From positions 1-5,581 of the forward strand of contig JAHEIA010000237.1 in NCBI GenBank assembly GCA_024639625.1: 5,581 nt of DNA, given 5' to 3'. Positions 1 through 5,581 of this stretch are shown piece after piece (within the stretch, counting starts at the first letter, position 1; each line of letters opens with the position of its first letter). The translations under genes and the position numbers were made by a program. The DNA comes from Chromatiales bacterium (lineage in GTDB: Bacteria; Pseudomonadota; Gammaproteobacteria; Chromatiales; Chromatiaceae). The notes beneath the pieces are model-generated. The model saw nothing but the letters and a program-made list of their open reading frames with translations, was not told the origin of the DNA and searched no databases.

Positions 1-74
1 TGAGGCCGGGTTTTGAGCCCGCCGACTAGTTTTCGACACTACGGGACGCAGCAACGAGAGAAAGGAGAATATCG
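1..74. other. Short leader upstream of the oxygenase operon, no gene assigned
   Basis: This is the stretch before the first start codon. It could hold the end of an upstream gene, since TGA lies at 1-3 and TAG at 27-29, but too little is visible to choose a frame. I see no convincing -35/-10 pair. A 4-bp inverted repeat (CGGG at 7-10 with CCCG at 18-21) is too weak to call a terminator. The operon promoter may lie within this stretch or before the window. Confidence 0.4.
63..68 (+). promoter_or_regulatory. Ribosome binding site of the heme dioxygenase gene
   Basis: AGGAGA lies six bases before the ATG at 75, in an A/G-rich context. It supports ATG 75 as the true start, which places a hydrophobic membrane anchor at the very N-terminus of the protein. 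Confidence 0.8.
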
Positions 75-2984
75 ATGGGGAGATCTGCCTGGATTGGGCT
101 TGGGGTCGCCGTCTCGCTGCTCGGCGGGTTCGTGGTCTACAGATTGGTCACCACAGATCCGCACACGCTCGACGAGGATAGCCGTTCCCTCAAAGCTTGT
201 AGCGACCGACTGGCGGCGGGTTTCCGTCCGGTTGCGAGCGACCGCAGTCGTCGTTTCCTCGGTAAGGTCGAAGACTATACCGCGCTGTGCCGCGGGGGGG
301 ACAAGGCAGCCGAGTATCGAGATACACCATGGATCGACTGGGCCAACTACTGGGCGGTGGGAGACGAGACGTCTCGTGCGAAAGGCATATTCAAGAGCGC
401 GGGACTGGGCAGTCCCGACGAACGCGGGATCTTCGGAGCGCTTCTCGATCTGGAATACCAGCGCGTGGAGCTGATCAAGTTCAACCTGTTTGACAACTAC
501 ACGTACCCGGAATACGTCCAGGGTGTGGAAGGCGTGGACGGGCCATCATTGAACGTCTGGGACAAGATGCGACTGCCCGACGGACATGCGTACTACGAAG
601 CGGTCGGGGGTTCCGGCGAGCAGCTCTGCAGCGGCGACCTGATACGCCACAGGAACCTGACGGGAATCTGCAACGACATCCGCAATCCGCTCATGGGCTC
701 GACCGGGACGCTGTTCGCCCGCAATGTCCAGTTCGAAGAGACCTTCCCCCGGCTGAGCCGAACCGAGCTGATACGCAATCGGCACGGCGACCGGCTGGGA
801 CTCCTGAAGCCTGACCCGCAAGTGATCAGCAGAGTCTTGTTCACCCGAGCGCAGTCGCAACCGGAGCGCTGCAACCAAGGATACGGACAACCGGGCAATT
901 CGCCGGAGGCGAACTGCGATTACAAGAAGGCGCCATTCTTCAACGTGCTCGCGGCCTTCTGGATCCAGTTCATGAACCACGATTGGTTTTCGCACTTGGA
1001 CGAGGGACGCAACCAGGCGGAGTATATGACGCTCGGGTGCGCGAAACAGTTGCTCGATAACACAGAGAGCGCTTTGACGCCACAGGATGCGGAGCGACTT
1101 GGTTGTCGGCCCGACGACGCCATGGAGAAGGCGCTGGTCGCCGATGCCAGCGAGCCGACGAGCTTCCAACACAAGGGGCGGGACTATCTTGCGCGGGCAC
1201 CCGCCAGGTTCCGCAATACGGTCACCGCCTGGTGGGACGCATCGCAGCTCTATGGCTACGACGAAAGGTCGCAACGGCGGGTGAAGCGGGACCCTCGGGA
1301 TCCGGCGAAGCTGCTCCTGGTGCAGCGAGGCGACCGGCACGGAGCAGGAGAAGAGCTGGGATATCTTCCGTTGTTTGCGCCGGGTGACCCCATCAACCCC
1401 GCTTGGGCAGGGCAGGAGGCCACCGCGTTTCCGGACAACTGGACCCTCGGGATGAGCTTCTTTCACAACCTGTTTGCCAGAGAACACAACATTTTTATCG
1501 ATGCATTCCGCGAACAGGCGCGCAAGACCCCGGACGCGGACTCGGGGCTGCGCAACCCGGCGCATCCCCAGCAGGTCATCCGCTATCAGGACGTGACGGC
1601 GGAAGAATTGTTTCAGCTGGCGAGGCTGGTCGTAGCAGCTGAGATTGCCAAGATTCACACCATCGAGTGGACTACGCAATTGCTCTATGACGAGCCGTTA
1701 TACCGCGGCATGAACAGCAACTGGAACGGCTTATTCCACGAGTACCCCATGCTGAGCAAGGCCTTGGGCGAGATTGTAGTGAACAACTTCGGCGCGTCCG
1801 AGGATGTCGCGAAGAAAACGGCCTGGTATTCCGTGTTCGCGTCGGGGCCGGGCATCGTCGGGTTGGGGAGCAAGCGCTATGCTACAGGCACGGTCCTTTC
1901 CGGTGTCGGCGCCGCGGAGAAGGACGTATGGAATCTGGCCGATCCCGAGCACGTGAACGGCGGCGTCAATCACTTCGGTGCGCCGTTTAACTTTCCCGAG
2001 GAGTTTATCACCGTCTACCGTCTTCACCCGCTGCTGCCCGATCTCATGGAATACCGGGAGTGGGGCGCGGATCCCAATATCATCCGTGCCGAGGTCCCGG
2101 TCGTTTCCACCTTCCGGGGCCGGGCGACGGCGGCGATGAGCGACGGCGGGCTGGCCAACTGGGCGCTGAGCCTGGGGCGCCAGCGGCTGGGCCTGTTGGC
2201 GTTGCAGAACCATGCCCAGTTCCTGCAGAACCTGCACATGCCCCGTTTGACGAGCGGCACGGGAAGCGTAGACATCGCCGCGTTGGATATCATCCGCGAT
2301 CGCGAGCGGGGCATACCCCGGTACAATGAGTTTCGCCGGCAATACGGCCTCAAACAGGTGTCGAGCTTCGACGACTTAGTGGATCGGCGCTTACCCGCGG
2401 ACTCGCCGGCGCGTCAGGAGCAGGAGCATCTGGTTGGGTTGTTGCGCCAGGTGTACGGTCAGCACCTGTGCGACGACTCCAAGGTCATAACGCGCTCCCA
2501 GGTGAACGACGACGGCTCGCCGATCACCGACTGCCTGGGCCACCCGAACGGCTCGCTAGTCGACAATGTGGAAGACGTGGACACCGTGGTGGGATGGCTG
2601 GCCGAGTCAACCCGCCCGCATGGCTTCGCCATCTCCGAGACCCAGTTCGTGGTGTTTATTTTGAATGCCTCGCGCCGCCTGTTCAGCGATCGCTTCTTCA
2701 CTTCGAGCTTCCGCCCGGAGTTCTACAGCGACCTCGGCGTGGCTTGGGTGCAAGACAACGGTCCCGGGGGCAAGCGCTGGGAGCAGGGAGAGCCGAACGG
2801 CCATCGACAGGAGGTCTCTCCCTTGAAACGGGTTTTGCTGCGCACCATGCCGGAGCTCGAACAAGAGCTCGCGCACGTGGTGAACGCCTTCGATCCCTGG
2901 GCGCGGGATCGCGGCGCCTATTATTCGCTTGCCTGGAAGCCGCGCCCAGGCGCCGAGAGCGATGCGTCTTTCGTGGGTAGATAG
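75..2984 (+). CDS. Membrane-anchored alpha-dioxygenase-like heme dioxygenase (animal peroxidase/cyclooxygenase superfamily)
   Basis: Predicted heme enzyme that oxygenates fatty acids through a tyrosyl radical. Seen, by residue: hydrophobic anchor 5-21 followed by R23; an unassigned extension to about 195; then CNDIRNPLMG (199-208). WIQFMNHDWFSH (296-307) carries distal Q298 and H302, with D303 as likely calcium ligand. T384, W386, D388 and S390 (TAWWDASQLYG) complete the calcium loop. REHN is at 469-472, HTIEWT at 528-533, NWNGL at 549-553, and VYRLHPLLPD at 647-656 carries catalytic Y648 and proximal heme ligand H651. SRRLFSDRFFT lies at 866-876. Known: plant alpha-dioxygenases share WIQFM-HDW, HTxxWT, NWxGL and VYRMH, use the His and Thr of HTxxWT plus a C-terminal Arg to bind the fatty acid carboxylate, and form 2-hydroperoxy fatty acids. 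By analogy H528, T533 and one of R867, R868 or R873 do this here. The protein is much longer than typical alpha-dioxygenases (about 620-640 residues) because of the extension and roughly 50 extra residues before Y648. Ten cysteines fall in five close pairs, suggesting export. The exact oxygenation site is inferred; a cyclooxygenase-like or 10-dioxygenase activity is possible. The lipoxygenase gene follows after 32 bases. Confidence 0.93.
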   Translation: MGRSAWIGLGVAVSLLGGFVVYRLVTTDPHTLDEDSRSLKACSDRLAAGFRPVASDRSRRFLGKVEDYTALCRGGDKAAEYRDTPWIDWANYWAVGDETSRAKGIFKSAGLGSPDERGIFGALLDLEYQRVELIKFNLFDNYTYPEYVQGVEGVDGPSLNVWDKMRLPDGHAYYEAVGGSGEQLCSGDLIRHRNLTGICNDIRNPLMGSTGTLFARNVQFEETFPRLSRTELIRNRHGDRLGLLKPDPQVISRVLFTRAQSQPERCNQGYGQPGNSPEANCDYKKAPFFNVLAAFWIQFMNHDWFSHLDEGRNQAEYMTLGCAKQLLDNTESALTPQDAERLGCRPDDAMEKALVADASEPTSFQHKGRDYLARAPARFRNTVTAWWDASQLYGYDERSQRRVKRDPRDPAKLLLVQRGDRHGAGEELGYLPLFAPGDPINPAWAGQEATAFPDNWTLGMSFFHNLFAREHNIFIDAFREQARKTPDADSGLRNPAHPQQVIRYQDVTAEELFQLARLVVAAEIAKIHTIEWTTQLLYDEPLYRGMNSNWNGLFHEYPMLSKALGEIVVNNFGASEDVAKKTAWYSVFASGPGIVGLGSKRYATGTVLSGVGAAEKDVWNLADPEHVNGGVNHFGAPFNFPEEFITVYRLHPLLPDLMEYREWGADPNIIRAEVPVVSTFRGRATAAMSDGGLANWALSLGRQRLGLLALQNHAQFLQNLHMPRLTSGTGSVDIAALDIIRDRERGIPRYNEFRRQYGLKQVSSFDDLVDRRLPADSPARQEQEHLVGLLRQVYGQHLCDDSKVITRSQVNDDGSPITDCLGHPNGSLVDNVEDVDTVVGWLAESTRPHGFAISETQFVVFILNASRRLFSDRFFTSSFRPEFYSDLGVAWVQDNGPGGKRWEQGEPNGHRQEVSPLKRVLLRTMPELEQELAHVVNAFDPWARDRGAYYSLAWKPRPGAESDASFVGR

Positions 2985-3005
2985 CAACGGCACGCTCGGC
3001 ATACG

Positions 3006-3010
3006 GGAGG
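3006..3010 (+). promoter_or_regulatory. Ribosome binding site of the lipoxygenase gene
   Basis: GGAGG lies six bases before the ATG at 3017, inside the 32-base gap between the two plus-strand genes. It is a strong site and fixes the lipoxygenase start. The gap has no room for a separate terminator and promoter, which supports co-transcription with the upstream gene. Confidence 0.85.
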
Positions 3011-3016
3011 CTGGTC

Positions 3017-4558
3017 ATGACGAACCAATCAACCCTGCCATTTTCCTGGCGCATTCGCCGGGGATTCTGGAACCGGCTGGCCGTGGTCAAGTTTCGCGGC
3101 AACAAGCCGGTGCACATTCCTCTGCCATCGGATCCCGGGCGCGCCCTGACCGGTGTGCCCATGGCGGAGGCCTATCGCGGCATTCCGCTGCGCGCAATCC
3201 CGGTTGGCGACCATGTTCCGGAGGACGAGAACTCGGCGTTCAAGCGCGGTTTCATCCGCGCCCAGATTGGGCTGTATTCGGTTTTTCCACCGATGCAGGC
3301 GGGGCTGCCGCCCATCAGCGAAGACGCGCAACAGGCCCTCGACGAGGCCTATACACCCGCGCACCGGACCCTTTTCCCCGCGCCGCTGATGCCCGACGAG
3401 TATGCGGGCGAGGACCGGCCCGATCTTGGTGAACTGGCTCTGGAGAGCCCCTTTGCCTGTTATCTGCAACACACGCCGGAGCAGGGCTTGCATTGGGATC
3501 TCTCCCATCTCGGCGGCTATGCGCACCATCCGGGTCTACAGAACCTGGGCAGCAGCGTGTTCTTCGAGCACGTTCTAGCCGAGCGGCGGGTCCGCGCGGT
3601 CAGGATCGACTGCGCATTGGGCAGCGTGACGCCCGAGGACCCTTCTTGGCGTGCAGCCGTGCGCCTGGCGTTGTGCGCGGCGAACAACGATATCACCCTG
3701 GTGCGGCACCAGAACTGGGTGCATCTGGCGGCAGGCTCGGCACTGGGTATCGCCACACGCAATCGGTTTTCCAAGGACCATCCCCTGAAGCGGCTGCTGT
3801 GGCCTCACATGTTCGGTACCCAATACTCGAACGAGGTCTCCACCATGGCCCAAATGGCGCGCGGGGGGGACTTCGAGACCGTGTTCAGCTTTGCCTACGA
3901 GGGGCTGTGCCGGCTGATGGAGGGGACCTTCCAGGACTACCGCATCACGGTGCTTGATCCGCGGCGCGACTGGACGCAGCGCGGACTCGATGCTCTTGCT
4001 GTCGCATCCCCGGTGCAAGACAATCTGGTGGAGCTGTTCGATGTCCTGCACGCACACGCCCGGCGCTACGTCGCGGCCTATTATGCCAGCGACTCGGCGA
4101 TCGAGAGCGACGCGGAGGTCCGCGATTGGCTGAGCGAGCTCGACTCTTTGATCCCCAACGGGATCGCCGGGATCACCGATGGCCGCACGACGCGCGAGGC
4201 GGTTTCCCGCTTGATCGGCGCATTCATCTACATGGCGGCGGTGCAGCACGACGCCCTGGGAACGGGTCTCTGGAACTACCAGATGTGGGTGCACAAGGCG
4301 CCGGTGCGCGTGTATCTCGACGGGCAGCGCGAGCCGCGCGATGTCTACCAGCGGCTGGTCAACATGAACTACATCCTGAATGTTCACCGCAAGCAGCTGC
4401 TGGACGATTTTTCCTACCTGGCGCTCGACGAACGTGGGGCCGAGTTGTTCCGGCAGTTTCGTCGCGAGCTGCAGGAGCTGCAGGGCAAGATGGAACAGGA
4501 GCCGTTCGCTGCGTGGAGGACCTATCCCAACGTGCTCGAGGCGAATATCAACGCCTGA
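3017..4558 (+). CDS. Compact lipoxygenase-family protein with an atypical metal site
   Basis: Lipoxygenases are non-heme iron dioxygenases that insert O2 into polyunsaturated fatty acids. Seen, by residue: a cationic, aromatic N-terminus (about 11-30) with no signal peptide; HQNWVH (231-236); IATRNRFS (245-252); DHPLKRLLWPH (254-264), which fits the second PROSITE-style lipoxygenase signature except at its first position; a helix with H411 (AAVQHDALG, 407-415); and a family-like C-terminus (LFRQFRRELQELQ 477-489, then YPNVLEANINA 503-513). In soybean lipoxygenase-1 the iron ligands are H499, H504, H690, N694 and the carboxylate of C-terminal I839. Here H411 matches H690, G415 falls at N694, and the last residue is A513. 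H231 and H236 may be the H499/H504 pair: their spacing and the distance from W211 agree. If HQ is instead aligned with soybean H494-Q495, H236 becomes H499 and S241 replaces H504. At 513 residues there is room for the catalytic domain only, with no PLAT domain. Family membership is secure; normal activity is not. It could be a standard lipoxygenase, a hydroperoxide-processing variant or a pseudoenzyme. It starts 32 bases after the heme dioxygenase gene. Confidence 0.9.
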   Translation: MTNQSTLPFSWRIRRGFWNRLAVVKFRGNKPVHIPLPSDPGRALTGVPMAEAYRGIPLRAIPVGDHVPEDENSAFKRGFIRAQIGLYSVFPPMQAGLPPISEDAQQALDEAYTPAHRTLFPAPLMPDEYAGEDRPDLGELALESPFACYLQHTPEQGLHWDLSHLGGYAHHPGLQNLGSSVFFEHVLAERRVRAVRIDCALGSVTPEDPSWRAAVRLALCAANNDITLVRHQNWVHLAAGSALGIATRNRFSKDHPLKRLLWPHMFGTQYSNEVSTMAQMARGGDFETVFSFAYEGLCRLMEGTFQDYRITVLDPRRDWTQRGLDALAVASPVQDNLVELFDVLHAHARRYVAAYYASDSAIESDAEVRDWLSELDSLIPNGIAGITDGRTTREAVSRLIGAFIYMAAVQHDALGTGLWNYQMWVHKAPVRVYLDGQREPRDVYQRLVNMNYILNVHRKQLLDDFSYLALDERGAELFRQFRRELQELQGKMEQEPFAAWRTYPNVLEANINA

Positions 4559-4632
4559 GCAGCAAGAAAGCGTATTCGGCAAGCGTCCGCAGGGTCCGGT
4601 AATGTTGCCGATCTTTCGGACCTGGGACTATC

Positions 4633-4665
4633 GGGGCGGCGGATTTCTCGCCACCGCTCCGCCCC
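4633..4665. terminator. GC-rich hairpin between convergent genes, possible terminator
   Basis: GGGGCGG at 4633-4639 can pair with CCGCCCC at 4659-4665. Allowing a two-base bulge (4658-4659), six outer pairs plus four inner pairs (4639-4642 with 4654-4657) form a stem with an 11-base loop. It lies between the lipoxygenase stop (4558) and the end of the minus-strand gene (4718), where a terminator serving both strands would be expected. Neither side has a T-tract, so it is not a classical intrinsic terminator. It could act with Rho or only protect the transcript end. The remainder of 4559-4717 shows only a short CGCTG-G-CAGCG near-palindrome at 4701-4711. Confidence 0.35.
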
Positions 4666-4717
4666 TTACCTCCGCAAACGCACTTGTTTGAAAGTTGCTT
4701 CGCTGGCAGCGCTCTCT

Positions 4718-5581
4718 TCATTCCAACCCTGGCACGTTTGAATTTCCTGTCCTCCGGAGACAGAGAAGCAGAACGACCCCCTGGGTCCTGACGGCTTGGG
4801 AACACTCGAATGTTTGGTCGGCCGCGACATCCAGCCGCGACCCGATATCGGCCGGATCAAGATCACCTAGATCCGACAGTAACAGCCACAGCCGGGTCCC
4901 GATTCGATCCGCTATCAGCGCCTTAGCAAGGACTTCGCCTGTTTGTCCCTCGGAAGCTGGGGGTGTGACAACCCGAGTGCGGAGATCCGCGAGCTCGAAT
5001 CGCTCTCGGTAGTAAAGGTATGGGCAGAGCAGCGCGCGATCGACGATCAACGTGTCATCCGAGGCTTTGTATTCCCGGAGTTGGGTGAGCACTGGCTTGA
5101 CCTCCTGGGGTGCGTCAGGGTGTACGATGTGATCCACCGCTAGGACAACGGGTTGCACAACCAGGGCACCGACAACCAGCCACCTCAATAGCGCCGCCCC
5201 TCGGAATCGGTGCGGTCGTAGCATCCATGCCGTTCCTTCGCCCACAACGGCAAACAGCGCCGGTGCGGCGAACAGGAGAAATCGACCTGCGAACGGGTAG
5301 CGGCCAAAAGCGGACGTGACCAGTGCAAGAAGAAGTGGCGACAGGAGGAAGGTGGCTGCGACCGGCTGTCGTCGGACCAGGGAAACCGTCCCGACAGCAC
5401 CAGCCGCGACCGCGGCGATCGAGAAAGGTAGCCCCAATGTACTCCGCAGCACGGCCCCTCCCGCGTGTAACACCCATCGCAACCACTCCATGGACCATAG
5501 CGGCAAGGGCATGAAGGTCTCATGCCAGAACTCCGCGAAGTAGGAGTCAGCATTGAGCGCACGCAGCACGGTTACGTAAAA
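4718..5581 (-). CDS. C-terminal part of an ArnT/PMT-like (family 39 type) glycosyltransferase, truncated by window edge
   Basis: The reading frame is open from the window edge at 5581 to a TGA at 4718-4720, giving 288 visible codons. A GTG at 5569 is in frame, but the frame continues upstream of it (Phe-Tyr-Val-Thr) with no stop, so it is probably internal and the true start lies outside the window. Numbering from the edge, hydrophobic membrane segments lie at about 47-68, 73-91, 99-120 and 129-149. GRYPFAGRFLLFAAP (93-107) resembles the conserved loop and membrane entry in bacterial ArnT/PMT-like membrane glycosyltransferases. A C-terminal soluble domain of about 130 residues follows, with EVKPVL (160-165) and a PYLYY segment (187-191) of the kind seen in that group. 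Such enzymes transfer a sugar from a polyprenyl-phosphate donor on the outer face of the inner membrane. The catalytic N-terminal loop is outside the window, so donor and acceptor cannot be inferred. The gene converges on the oxygenase operon and nothing in it suggests a shared function. Confidence 0.75.
   Translation of the reverse strand, partial: FYVTVLRALNADSYFAEFWHETFMPLPLWSMEWLRWVLHAGGAVLRSTLGLPFSIAAVAAGAVGTVSLVRRQPVAATFLLSPLLLALVTSAFGRYPFAGRFLLFAAPALFAVVGEGTAWMLRPHRFRGAALLRWLVVGALVVQPVVLAVDHIVHPDAPQEVKPVLTQLREYKASDDTLIVDRALLCPYLYYRERFELADLRTRVVTPPASEGQTGEVLAKALIADRIGTRLWLLLSDLGDLDPADIGSRLDVAADQTFECSQAVRTQGVVLLLCLRRTGNSNVPGLE

Noticed and set aside
7..21. Inverted repeat CGGG...CCCG as an upstream terminator
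   Set aside because: The stem is only four base pairs and has no following T-tract.
13..41. TTGAGC at 13-18 as a -35 element for the operon
   Set aside because: At the proper spacing there is no sequence resembling TATAAT, so no promoter can be supported.
1656..1658. H528 in HTIEWT as the proximal heme ligand of the dioxygenase
   Set aside because: The cyclooxygenase/alpha-dioxygenase Tyr-x2-His pattern is at Y648-H651; by family knowledge the His in HTxxWT contacts the substrate carboxylate.
546..1679. Long minus-strand open frame (377 codons) inside the heme dioxygenase gene
   Set aside because: It overlaps a gene with clear catalytic motifs, its translation is rich in Arg, Val and Leu with no recognisable motif, and GC-rich coding DNA commonly leaves such open antisense frames.
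2468..2980. Plus-strand 170-codon frame overlapping the end of the heme dioxygenase gene
   Set aside because: Arg/Gly/Ala-rich translation typical of an out-of-frame read of GC-rich DNA; the dioxygenase frame here carries conserved family blocks.
3047..3085. Twin-arginine-like RRGFW at lipoxygenase residues 14-18, suggesting Tat export
   Set aside because: The residues after it are charged and not a hydrophobic signal core, and there is no cleavage-site pattern.
3575..4582. Minus-strand open frame of 335 codons opposite the lipoxygenase gene
   Set aside because: Antisense shadow of a recognised gene, with low-complexity composition and no domain pattern.
5567..5569. GTG as the start codon of the minus-strand glycosyltransferase-like gene
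   Set aside because: The frame stays open to the window edge, and the protein begins in the middle of a membrane-protein pattern, so the gene most likely starts outside the window.

Overview
The window is GC-rich bacterial DNA. It holds two complete plus-strand genes that look like one operon, followed by the 3' part of an unrelated convergent gene. Gene density, strong Shine-Dalgarno sequences and the glycosyltransferase neighbour suggest a Gram-negative bacterium, probably a member of Pseudomonadota. The sequence alone does not fix the taxon.

Layout: 1-74 is a short leader with no gene that can be assigned. 75-2984 (+) encodes a 969-residue heme dioxygenase of the animal-peroxidase/cyclooxygenase superfamily. 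Its motifs resemble the plant-type fatty acid alpha-dioxygenases most closely. It has an N-terminal membrane anchor and a long N-terminal extension. 3017-4558 (+) encodes a compact 513-residue lipoxygenase-family protein, starting 32 bases after the first gene stops. 4559-4717 is a short convergent intergenic stretch with a GC-rich hairpin. 4718-5581 (-) is the C-terminal part of a multi-membrane-segment protein resembling family-39-type (ArnT/PMT-like) glycosyltransferases. It is cut by the window edge.

The main interest is the pair of fatty-acid oxygenases: a radical heme dioxygenase and a non-heme lipoxygenase relative, side by side with operon spacing. This points to an oxylipin pathway in which two different oxygenation chemistries act on the same or successive lipid substrates. 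The heme enzyme keeps its whole visible catalytic set: distal Gln/His, calcium loop, catalytic Tyr, proximal His, and the His/Thr/Arg elements that bind the fatty acid carboxylate in alpha-dioxygenases. The lipoxygenase is unusual. Its H-x4-H region departs from the family signature, the position of the usual Asn/His ligand is Gly, and the C-terminal residue is Ala rather than the near-invariant Ile. Its metal centre or reaction may therefore differ from the standard. The two proteins also appear to differ in location, the heme enzyme being anchored and cysteine-paired and the lipoxygenase lacking a signal.
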